This document shows, piece by piece, positions 1 through 5,715 of a DNA stretch of 8,457 bases. The notes beneath the pieces are model-generated. The model did no database searches, was not told where the DNA came from, and saw only the letters and a program-made list of their open reading frames with translations. Positions within the stretch are counted from its first letter, which is position 1. The number at the start of each line of letters is the position of its first letter. The DNA is from Verrucomicrobiota bacterium (GTDB taxonomy: Bacteria; Verrucomicrobiota; Kiritimatiellia; UBA8416; JAIOPI01). The stretch lies in contig JAQCIA010000073.1 of assembly GCA_027620105.1 (NCBI GenBank), positions 1 to 8,457 of the forward strand, read 5' to 3'. A program made the translations under genes and the position numbers.

Positions 1-251
1 GCCCCTGCATTGCTCTTTGTTCGGGATTGCAGTCCGGGGCGCACCGGCCCGGAAAAGTTCCGCAACCTGCTTGCAATTCCCCGCTCTCAGGCCCCGTTAT
101 CCCTCAAGCCAGCCTCGCGCCGCCGTTGCACCGCATGAGGACTCCAAACCCCGCGCCATTCGGGCTATTTCGCGCTACTACGCCCTAATTCGGGCTCCCT
201 CAACCTGCGTGCAAAGTCGCAATGCGCTTGGGCATTAAATAGTTAAAGATA
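1..251. other. Non-coding region downstream of tRNA-Glu
   Basis: No credible gene is seen on either strand. The one plus-strand reading frame (17-238) lacks a convincing ribosome binding site and recognisable protein character. The stretch next to the tRNA 3' end (about 236-251) is AT-rich, in contrast to the GC-rich surroundings. The 9-mer ATTCGGGCT occurs at 158-166 and again at 188-196, exactly 30 bases apart, with a degenerate copy (ATTTCGCGCT) at 167-176. No copy of the tRNA 3' end was noticed here, so there is no sign of an integrated element at the tRNA. The region may hold a promoter or leader for a gene beyond the window, but no clear signal was identified. Confidence 0.6.
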
Positions 252-326
252 TGGCGCGCCCACGGGGAGTCGAACCCCGCTTACGTGGATGAAAACCACG
301 TGTCCTAACCGATAGACGATGGGCGC
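252..326 (-). tRNA. tRNA-Glu (anticodon UUC), CCA encoded
   Basis: Read on the minus strand the sequence folds into a full cloverleaf. The acceptor stem GCGCCCA pairs with TGGGCGC over seven base pairs. TC follows, then a D arm GTCT...AGGAC. The anticodon arm is CGTGG-TTTTCAT-CCACG, placing anticodon TTC at 293-291. The variable loop is TAAG and the T arm is CGGGG-TTCGACT-CCCCG. The discriminator is G255, followed by genomically encoded CCA at 254-252. The D-arm sequence GTCTATCGGTTAGGAC is typical of bacterial tRNA-Glu. It reads GAA/GAG codons, and charged tRNA-Glu may also feed tetrapyrrole synthesis. It lies 74 bases downstream of the membrane-protein gene in the same orientation. There are no mismatches in the stems, so it should be functional. 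Confidence 0.96.
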
Positions 327-332
327 CCTTGG

Positions 333-346
333 CGTGGGAAACCACG
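333..346 (-). repeat. Inverted repeat in tRNA-Glu leader, anticodon-arm mimic
   Basis: On the minus strand CGTGG-TTTC-CCACG forms a five-base-pair stem with a four-base loop, seven bases upstream of the mature tRNA 5' end. Both stem halves are identical to the anticodon stem of the tRNA at 284-300, which reads CGTGG-TTTTCAT-CCACG. The leader copy is the anticodon arm minus three loop bases. The hairpin is seen directly; any role in processing or alternative folding is inference. Confidence 0.5.
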
Positions 347-347
347 G

Positions 348-375
348 AAAGTAGCAGAATGACGCCGGGCGGCAA
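348..375 (-). promoter_or_regulatory. Possible weak promoter for tRNA-Glu
   Basis: On the minus strand TTGCCG (375-370) is followed after 16 bases by TACTTT (353-348), about 21 bases before the mature tRNA 5' end. The boxes match the sigma-70 consensus at only four and three of six positions. The -35 box also overlaps the hairpin at 366-401. The position suits a tRNA promoter, but the score is weak and read-through from the upstream gene is equally possible. Confidence 0.22.
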
Positions 376-401
376 CACTAAAAACCCCGCCCGTGCCGCC
401 C
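366..401 (-). terminator. Terminator-like overlapping hairpins after the membrane-protein gene
   Basis: Two mutually exclusive stems share the same 3' arm. One pairs GGGCGGCA (401-394, starting on the last base of the stop codon) with TGCCGCCC (374-367), giving eight perfect pairs and a 19-base loop. The other pairs CGGGCGG (393-387) with CCGCCCG (372-366), giving seven perfect pairs and a 14-base loop. The only T-run (TTTTT) lies inside the loop and not after the stem, so this is not a textbook intrinsic terminator. It could slow or stop transcription between the membrane-protein gene and the tRNA, or simply be a stable 3' end. Confidence 0.35.
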
Positions 402-874
402 TATTCGATGAACTGCTCCGTCTCGCGGTTGTGTTTGATCCCCTGCCCAATGCTCGTCTCGCCTCCGCGCAACGCTCCAAATACGGTGTGCAGGAGCAAC
501 ACAATCACCAGCGCCGCCGCCAGACTGATGACCAGCGAAACCAACGACTGCACGTAGCTGCCCTTTTGAATCAGACACGTGCTCGGCACGGCGATCGCCA
601 GCACCGCCAGCAATGCCGCCCCCCACAGCACCCATCCCCCCGCATGAAACTGCTGCCGCGCCATGCTCGCCGCCGCCAACCCCACGATGAGCGTGATGGC
701 CAACACGGCGAAGGACCGCAAAGTGTCCGAGACCTTCAACCCCATGGATGAACCGACCGTGTTCATCACCAGCGCGAACGTGAAGGCCCCCAGCGCACTG
801 GAAACAACGTATTCAAAATGGGTGGCCGGATTGAACAGCAGCGTGTGCAAATGGATCAGCATGGTCGGTAACAT
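401..874 (-). CDS. Small polytopic membrane protein of unknown function
   Basis: This encodes a 157-residue protein that I do not recognise. Four hydrophobic segments are visible: roughly residues 22-42 (YVVSSALGAFTFALVMN), 51-70 (LRSFAVLAITLIVGLAAASM), 78-97 (AGGWVLWGAALLAVLAIAVP) and 107-131 (VQSLVSLVISLAAALVIVLLLH). A short polar tail of about 25 residues (from GALRGGETS) follows. No catalytic motif, signal peptide or metal-binding cluster is seen. The ATG at 874 is preferred over the in-frame ATG at 862 because GGGGAGG sits five bases upstream of it. The gene is separated from the toroid gene by 114 bases that contain a good promoter, so it is probably transcribed independently of the exbB-exbD unit, although read-through is possible. 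It is followed by a terminator-like hairpin and the tRNA. Four helices with a short tail would fit a small transport accessory or membrane scaffold, but nothing in the sequence decides this. Confidence 0.82.
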   Translation of the reverse strand: MLPTMLIHLHTLLFNPATHFEYVVSSALGAFTFALVMNTVGSSMGLKVSDTLRSFAVLAITLIVGLAAASMARQQFHAGGWVLWGAALLAVLAIAVPSTCLIQKGSYVQSLVSLVISLAAALVIVLLLHTVFGALRGGETSIGQGIKHNRETEQFIE

Positions 875-879
875 GTAAG

Positions 880-886
880 CCTCCCC
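880..886 (-). promoter_or_regulatory. Ribosome binding site for the small membrane protein
   Basis: GGGGAGG on the minus strand lies five bases before the ATG at 874. It is the strongest Shine-Dalgarno match near either candidate ATG and decides the start. Confidence 0.75.
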
Positions 887-910
887 TCGGTTTCCCCGGT
901 ATGCTTCAAG

Positions 911-920
911 ACGCGCGCGT
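911..920. repeat. 10-bp perfect palindrome at the predicted transcription start
   Basis: ACGCGCGCGT is its own reverse complement and abuts the predicted -10 box of the promoter at 921-948, so it covers the expected start point. It could be an operator, or an accident of GC-rich sequence, in which CGCG runs are common across this window. Confidence 0.3.
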
Positions 921-948
921 ATTTTACCATGTCGGCGTGAAGGGTCAA
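921..948 (-). promoter_or_regulatory. Sigma-70-type promoter of the small membrane-protein gene
   Basis: On the minus strand TTGACC (948-943) is followed after 16 bases by TAAAAT (926-921). Each box matches five of six consensus positions (TTGACA, TATAAT). The start of transcription would fall near 914, giving a leader of about 40 bases that holds the GGGGAGG ribosome binding site. It is one of the few AT-rich patches in the region and lies correctly between two genes. This supports separate expression of the gene at 401-874. Confidence 0.6.
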
Positions 949-950
949 TT

Positions 951-967
951 CACCGGTTGGCACGGTG
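951..967. repeat. Small inverted repeat upstream of the -35 box
   Basis: CACCG and CGGTG (951-955 and 963-967) form a five-base-pair inverted repeat with a seven-base spacer. It lies between the end of the toroid gene and the -35 box of the next gene. It could be a weak 3' hairpin of the upstream transcript or a regulator site. No T-run follows it, so it is not called a terminator. Confidence 0.25.
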
Positions 968-988
968 CTCCGCACAAACCGCTGGTTT

Positions 989-3900
989 TCAGCGTTCGCC
1001 GATGCGGTAGAAGGGGAGATAACGGTAATAGACCTCGAGGCAAAGCGTCGCCATCGTCGTGGCATACATGCGTCCACCGCGCTCACCGAGTTGGTCCACC
1101 GGATCCCAACTGCCATCCGCCGCGCCGCCCTGCCGCTGCCCCGCGAGCAGCGTTTCGCGCAGCGCCACATTCCACGTATCGAAATCCTGCGTGCCGGAAA
1201 GATGCAGCGCGAGCGTGGCGTAGTACCAGTAGTAGAAATGAATCACGCCGCGCTGGGCCAGGTTCCATTCGGGCAGGTTCGCCATCAGGTAGCGCGCGGA
1301 CTCGGACTCACCGCGCGCGCGCGCATCCTGCCCCATAAACAACTGACAGAACCATCCCTCGGCCGTCATCACCGGCGTCGGTCCGTGGCCTTCCTTATAC
1401 GCATACAGCCCGCCTTCCTTGCCGCGCCGCACTTTGTCGAGCCATTGTGCCGTCCATGCATAATGCTGCGGTGGCACGTGGATACCCGCAATCTCCGCGC
1501 TCTTGAGCGCGAGCACCTGCCACCCGGTCACTGAGGTATCGCTATCCTCGCGCGGATGATAGCGCCAGCCCGCCTCGGGATTCTGCGCCGCGAGCACAAA
1601 CTGCACCGCACGTTGCGCCGGCTCCTTCAGCCTGGCGTCGCCGGACAGTGAATAACTTTCGCACAGCGCCGCCGTGGCCATGGCCTGCACATACAACTGC
1701 CCGCCCTGCCGCAAATCGCCATCCGGCGCCTGCCCCGCGACCAACCAATCCAGCCCCTTGCGTATCGTTTCCTGGTGATCACCGCGGTTGTGCGTGTAGC
1801 CGGCGCCCAGGTACGCCAGCAACGCCAGACCCGTCACGCCCACATCCCCATCCGTGCGATCCCCCGCCCCACCGCACGCCTCGACCGTCGCAAAGCCGTC
1901 CACATCCCAGCGTCCGTCCGCGCTCTGCGCCTTGGCCAGCCACGTCAGCGCCCGCTCGACCGCCCCTTCCGTCTCCGCGCTGCCGCCCAACTCCTGAATC
2001 ATCTCGCGCCGCTTCTCCGGCGACCGCAGGGAGTAGATCAATTTCTGCCGCGACAGCTGCGGCGACGCGCGCATCTCCGCCGCCGCCACGTCGCGATACA
2101 TTTTTTTGCGCGTACTGGACGGCAGTGCGTCCGCAATCTGCACCCGCGCATGGGCTGTGGCGCGCACATCCGCACCGCCCCCGACAACCGAGGGGAGCCG
2201 GCGCGCCGCCTCCGCCTTCACTGCCAGCGCCGGCACAGTCGCGGACGTGGGCATCGACCCCGCATCCGCCGCCGCACCGGCCCCCGAAACTTTTGTCACG
2301 GCAATGGCTGGTCCCGTCGCTGGGCCTGTGCCCGGCGTCGGCTCCGCCGCGTAAACAAGTTCACCGCGCGCGTCGACACCCGGACTGAAAGCCAGCGGCA
2401 CCATCTCATCGTGTGACCAATCTCGCGCGGCCACGACGCGTAGTTCCGGCGTCGCCACCTGCGCATCTGGCCTCACGCCCGTGGCGCCGTCGACTTCACC
2501 GCCCACCACGCTGCGCGCGGGCTGCATATCCCCATGCCCCTGTATCGGCGCGGCGGGCCGCATCGTCGCATGTGTCGCGCGCATCTCCGCGGCACCTTCC
2601 TGATCCGACCGCGCCACCACCAGCGCGTTGCCGGCCCCCGTTGGCATGCGCCCGGGTTGCTCCGCCCCTTCCTCAACCCGTACCGCCGCCGCCTCACCAC
2701 CCGCGACAGCCTCCACCCCATGCGACACGCGCACCCCAGCCGCCCCCGTGGCCAACGCATCCGACACGTCAGCCGCCCCCCGCATGGCCGAGGGCGGTGC
2801 GGGAAACTCATCATCAAATCGCGCAGCCGAACCGCGTACGGTCACCGCCGGCATGCCCGATCCGCCCGGCGTGCGGGGCAAGGTGTCGGGCGCATCTACC
2901 GCACGCGCGCCTTGCGTAGCCGTCACGGTCAGCGCGGCTCCTGCCCGCACCATATTTGGTGCGTCACCACTTTTCTCGCCGGCCTCCGCCGTGGCCACCG
3001 CGCCCGCCTGCGTGGCAACCCGCACGCGCGCATCCGTCGCCGGCGATCCGCTGCCAGCCGCGCGCGAGATGTTCGCGCCCACCGTGCCTTGCGCACGCGA
3101 CGCTTCCAATAAGGGTACCGCTTGGTCCGCGGCCAGGCTGCCGGTAGCTGTCGCCGTCGCCGCAACCAACGGTGCCTGCGGGCCTCCTGTCGGCGCCCCC
3201 TCCACAACACGCGCGTCACTGGCCATGCGCTCCGCCGCCAGCGCAACGCCCGCCTCGGGACCACCCATCGCTGGTGCATCGCCCTCGGCCACGGCCACCG
3301 ACGCCGCCGGTGTTGCCAATCGCAACGGTTCGGCTTGCGCACCAGCTTGCGGCGCCGCCGCCCCTCCCACCGCATCATGCACCTGCAACGCCGCGGTCGC
3401 TCCCACCGGCGCCGCCGCTTGCACCGTCTGCCTTGGCGTGGGGCCGGCCCCTGTCGCTGGCGCCGCCACGCCCATCTTTGCGCTGGGTTCTGCCACGGGC
3501 GCGCTTCCAGCGATTTTATCCGGCGTCATCGGCGCAGGCGCCGCCTTGGCAGAGGGTTCGGTCTCCGCAACTGTTGCCAGCAGTGCTTGGCGATTTTCAA
3601 CCGGAACGGATCCGGCCTCGGCTTTCACGGTGGCCGTGGGTGTCGCCTCCGTAATCGCTGGCTTCACCTCCGCCACGCGCGGCCTTGCCTCCGCCGGTGC
3701 ATCGCGGTGGGGTGCTGGCGCCGGCGCAGACGTGGCCTTCGGTTGTGGCGTATCCGGCGTCGCCACAGTCACCGCTCCCGCCTGCTTCGTCGGTGCGTCA
3801 ACCGCGCGTGCCTCCGGCGCCTCGGCAGCTTTCTCAGTCGGCAGATCCAGTTCCTGCGCGCGCGCCAGTGCCGGCTTGGTCACATCCGGCCTCGGGGCCT

Positions 3901-4504
3901 CTTTTGCCTCCGCCAGCGCCGCCGCAACGTTCGCCGCCGGCGCCGATGCTGACGCCAGCTCCACCACCGCCTGCGGTGTGGCCTGGCCGGCGGGGGCCGC
4001 CGGCTTATCCACCGCCACGCGCGCCTCAACCTCCTTGATGCGCTGCGCCTGTTGCCGTTCCAGCAGTGCGCGCGTATCCGCGTCCCGCAGCGCCACCGCG
4101 TCCTGGCGCAGCAACGCGCGCGTATCCCCTTCCAAGCGCGAGGACAATCCCGACATCACTTCGTGCCGCGACTCCACAGCATCCGACGACTGTTCCACCA
4201 TGGGCAGGCGCAACCAGCCAAGCAGCAGCATCAGCAGCGTGTGCAGAAAAATGCTGAGCAGCAGGCAGGCGGTGACGGAACGCAGCGCGGGCCACTGCAA
4301 ATGCGCGACCCATGTGACCACCGTCAGCAGGGCCAGCCCCGCCAGCATGCTCCCGCCTGCGCCGCCGGTCAACCGATCCGCGAACGCCGCATAGTGCGCG
4401 CGCACGGACGGCACCAGCAGCGGGAGTAACACGCTGGCGGCCAGCGCCACCCAGCCGGTGATGACAATCCCGCGCAGCCCCCGTTGTGCCACGGAGTGGG
4501 TCAC
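989..4504 (-). CDS. Membrane-anchored protein with Ala/Pro-rich linker and C-terminal squalene-cyclase/prenyltransferase-like alpha-toroid
   Basis: The protein has about 1171 residues. Three hydrophobic helices lie at about 12-33, 53-71 and 76-98, so an N-in topology would leave the remainder in the periplasm. A charged helical stretch (about 108-164) follows, in which DTRALL recurs 16 residues apart. Next comes some 630 residues of low-complexity Ala/Pro/Val/Thr/Gly sequence, then a basic segment with RKKMYRDV and SPEKRREM. A C-terminal domain of about 330 residues (from about 840) has repeats typical of the prenyltransferase/squalene oxidase fold: WLAKAQSADGRW, WLVAGQAPDGD, FVLAAQNPEAGWRY and a final ATTMATLCLEVYYRYLP. 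The motif DxDx(G/S)VTG occurs twice, at 885 and 987. The cyclase DxDD motif is not intact, so enzymatic activity is doubtful. The start is uncertain. GTG at 4504 overlaps the exbD stop as GTGA and suggests translational coupling. An in-frame GTG at 4561 would add 19 residues, and a third lies at 4492; none has a Shine-Dalgarno site. By layout it could act as a TonB/TolA-like transducer for the preceding ExbB-ExbD pair. Confidence 0.85.
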   Translation of the reverse strand: MTHSVAQRGLRGIVITGWVALAASVLLPLLVPSVRAHYAAFADRLTGGAGGSMLAGLALLTVVTWVAHLQWPALRSVTACLLLSIFLHTLLMLLLGWLRLPMVEQSSDAVESRHEVMSGLSSRLEGDTRALLRQDAVALRDADTRALLERQQAQRIKEVEARVAVDKPAAPAGQATPQAVVELASASAPAANVAAALAEAKEAPRPDVTKPALARAQELDLPTEKAAEAPEARAVDAPTKQAGAVTVATPDTPQPKATSAPAPAPHRDAPAEARPRVAEVKPAITEATPTATVKAEAGSVPVENRQALLATVAETEPSAKAAPAPMTPDKIAGSAPVAEPSAKMGVAAPATGAGPTPRQTVQAAAPVGATAALQVHDAVGGAAAPQAGAQAEPLRLATPAASVAVAEGDAPAMGGPEAGVALAAERMASDARVVEGAPTGGPQAPLVAATATATGSLAADQAVPLLEASRAQGTVGANISRAAGSGSPATDARVRVATQAGAVATAEAGEKSGDAPNMVRAGAALTVTATQGARAVDAPDTLPRTPGGSGMPAVTVRGSAARFDDEFPAPPSAMRGAADVSDALATGAAGVRVSHGVEAVAGGEAAAVRVEEGAEQPGRMPTGAGNALVVARSDQEGAAEMRATHATMRPAAPIQGHGDMQPARSVVGGEVDGATGVRPDAQVATPELRVVAARDWSHDEMVPLAFSPGVDARGELVYAAEPTPGTGPATGPAIAVTKVSGAGAAADAGSMPTSATVPALAVKAEAARRLPSVVGGGADVRATAHARVQIADALPSSTRKKMYRDVAAAEMRASPQLSRQKLIYSLRSPEKRREMIQELGGSAETEGAVERALTWLAKAQSADGRWDVDGFATVEACGGAGDRTDGDVGVTGLALLAYLGAGYTHNRGDHQETIRKGLDWLVAGQAPDGDLRQGGQLYVQAMATAALCESYSLSGDARLKEPAQRAVQFVLAAQNPEAGWRYHPREDSDTSVTGWQVLALKSAEIAGIHVPPQHYAWTAQWLDKVRRGKEGGLYAYKEGHGPTPVMTAEGWFCQLFMGQDARARGESESARYLMANLPEWNLAQRGVIHFYYWYYATLALHLSGTQDFDTWNVALRETLLAGQRQGGAADGSWDPVDQLGERGGRMYATTMATLCLEVYYRYLPFYRIGER
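2134..4024 (-). other. Low-complexity linker-coding segment of the toroid protein
   Basis: These 1.9 kb code for an Ala-dominated linker with abundant Pro, Val, Thr, Gly and scattered Glu, Lys and Arg. Short peptides recur without strict periodicity, for example AEPSAK twice and ARAVDAP twice. No hydrophobic segment or Cys-rich patch interrupts it. The composition suits a disordered or extended periplasm-spanning arm like those of TonB and TolA, and is far longer than TonB's Pro-rich region. The GC-rich codons keep other frames open here, including a 588-codon plus-strand frame (2628-4394) that is a shadow. Boundaries are approximate. Confidence 0.7.
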
Positions 4505-4920
4505 GGCGGGGATGTCTGGCTGGTTGTCAGAAATGTGCGCGACACACCGCGCTTCTCGCACAGATCGAGCACGTCCACGGCATATTGCAACACCGCCTGC
4601 CGGTCCCCGCGCACCACGACCACCTGCTTCGGATTCTGCGCCAGCGTGCGCGCGAGCAGATCATCCAAGCCCGCGAGGTCCATATCGTTCCCCGCCACCA
4701 GCACGCGCCCCGCCTGGGTGACATTAACCACCAGTTCCCGCGGCGTGGCCGTTACCGGCCGCGCGTGCCGGCTGGACGGCGGCATCACGCGCACGTCGCG
4801 CTCGATATCCGCGAATTTCGTGGCCACCAGAAAAAAGATCAGCAGCAGAAAAACCATGTCGATGATCGGCGTCATGTTGATGCCGACCTCGAGTTCCTGC
4901 GCCGGGCGTTTGATGTGCAT
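4501..4920 (-). CDS. ExbD/TolR-family biopolymer transport protein
   Basis: This encodes a 139-residue protein, the usual length for the family. A short cytoplasmic N-terminus leads into the family signature NMTPIIDMVFLLLIFFLVATKF at residues 15-36, shown here only as a motif. Asp21 in the single transmembrane helix corresponds to the essential proton-carrying Asp of ExbD and TolR. The periplasmic domain (about 45-139) includes the ELVVNV strand, a GxVLVAG turn and the QVVVVRGDRQAVLQYAVDVLD segment, which fits the common ExbD pattern of a strand with R-x-D followed by a helix. It should pair with the ExbB-like protein encoded just upstream and couple the proton gradient to motion in the periplasm. 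The ATG at 4920 is chosen because GGAGG lies eight bases before it. The gene begins 39 bases after the exbB-like stop, and its TGA overlaps a GTG start of the toroid gene. ExbD versus TolR cannot be decided from sequence alone, so no symbol is given. Confidence 0.95.
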   Translation of the reverse strand: MHIKRPAQELEVGINMTPIIDMVFLLLIFFLVATKFADIERDVRVMPPSSRHARPVTATPRELVVNVTQAGRVLVAGNDMDLAGLDDLLARTLAQNPKQVVVVRGDRQAVLQYAVDVLDLCEKRGVSRTFLTTSQTSPP

Positions 4921-4928
4921 GCGGCGGT

Positions 4929-4933
4929 CCTCC
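4929..4933 (-). promoter_or_regulatory. Ribosome binding site for the ExbD-like gene
   Basis: GGAGG on the minus strand stands eight bases before the ATG at 4920, within the 39-base gap after the ExbB-like gene. It supports this start and indicates independent ribosome loading within the operon. Confidence 0.7.
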
Positions 4934-4959
4934 GCGAAAAATGCCGAGACGGGGTTCGA

Positions 4960-5715
4960 TCAGTGGCGGGCGGGAATACGCACGACCAGTTCCTCGGCAA
5001 TCGTGTCGATTTCTGTCACGTAGGCTTCAATTTTTTCAGCGTAGATGTAATAGATCACCAGCGCCGGAATCGCGATGGAAAGCCCCACGGCCGTGGTCAC
5101 CAACGCTTCATAGATGCCGGCGGCCAGCAATTCCGTGCGCCCGAGCGCCTCCGCCCGGGCCGCCACGGTCATGAAGGAGCGCATCATGCCGGTGACCGTG
5201 CCCAGCAGGCCGAGCAGCGGAGCGATGCTGGCAATCATCGACAGCACGCGGCAATTTCGGCGCAGCAACCCCGCTTCGCGCGCACCGGCATCTTCGATGG
5301 ATTTTTCGATTTCAGGCAACGTGCGTTCGGCACGGCGCAGACCGGATGCCACCACGCGGGCGAGCGGATCGCGCCGCGCTTCCATCTCCCGCAGCAGCAC
5401 CGCGGCGTCCAGTTGCCCCGTAGCCTCGCGAATCGCTTGCGTCACACGCGCCAGCGTTTCCGCCGGGATCACCTTCATGCGACGTAACCCGATGGCACGC
5501 TCGACTGCGAAGGCCACCATGGCGATGCTGCACAACCCCAGCGGATACATCAGCGGCCCGCCCTTCATGAGCAGTTGCAACAGCGTGAGTTTGCCATTCT
5601 CCGCCGCCAGCGCCGTCTCCACCCCCGCCGCCGCAGCCGGCGCCTGTGCCTGCGCCATCACACCCACCACGGCCAGCAACAAGACACCACACAACAGCAA
5701 ACCCCGTTTAACCAT
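4960..5715 (-). CDS. ExbB/TolQ/MotA-family proton channel protein
   Basis: This encodes a 251-residue inner-membrane protein. Residues 1-25 form a signal-peptide-like segment (MVKRG, then a Leu/Val core, then an Ala-rich stretch ending AQAQA). That leader is absent from classic E. coli ExbB but occurs in ExbB-like proteins of several other groups. The first core transmembrane helix is about 54-75 (PLMYPLGLCSIAMVAFAVERA). A cytoplasmic helical domain follows at about 80-153. Helix two is about 156-178, with the family motif APLLGLLGTVTGM (Thr173, Thr175), and helix three is about 204-226, with LVTTAVGLSIAIPAL (Thr207, Thr208). These Thr/Gly-rich segments line the proton path in known ExbB and TolQ. 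It should form a pentamer-type stator with the ExbD-like product encoded 39 bases downstream. The start at 5715 is preferred because GAGGAG lies seven bases before it; ATG at 5721 is only one base from that site, and GTG at 5769 would add a non-signal extension. ExbB versus TolQ is not resolved. Confidence 0.94.
   Translation of the reverse strand: MVKRGLLLCGVLLLAVVGVMAQAQAPAAAAGVETALAAENGKLTLLQLLMKGGPLMYPLGLCSIAMVAFAVERAIGLRRMKVIPAETLARVTQAIREATGQLDAAVLLREMEARRDPLARVVASGLRRAERTLPEIEKSIEDAGAREAGLLRRNCRVLSMIASIAPLLGLLGTVTGMMRSFMTVAARAEALGRTELLAAGIYEALVTTAVGLSIAIPALVIYYIYAEKIEAYVTEIDTIAEELVVRIPARH

Noticed and set aside
17..238. 73-codon plus-strand open frame in the left non-coding region
   Set aside because: No ribosome binding site, no hydrophobic or domain pattern, and composition typical of random GC-rich sequence.
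252..326. tRNA-Glu as an integration site for a mobile element
   Set aside because: No integrase gene and no direct repeat of the tRNA 3' end were seen in the window.
2628..4394. 588-codon open frame on the plus strand, Ala/Ser/Thr-rich
   Set aside because: It lies wholly opposite the low-complexity linker and membrane helices of the toroid gene. GC-rich codons keep antisense frames free of stops. It has no recognisable domain, and the minus-strand frame has clear family matches at its end.
4486..5487. 333-codon open frame on the plus strand
   Set aside because: It runs antisense to the ExbB-like and ExbD-like genes, whose conserved motifs are unmistakable. Its own product is His/Arg/Gln-rich without a family pattern.
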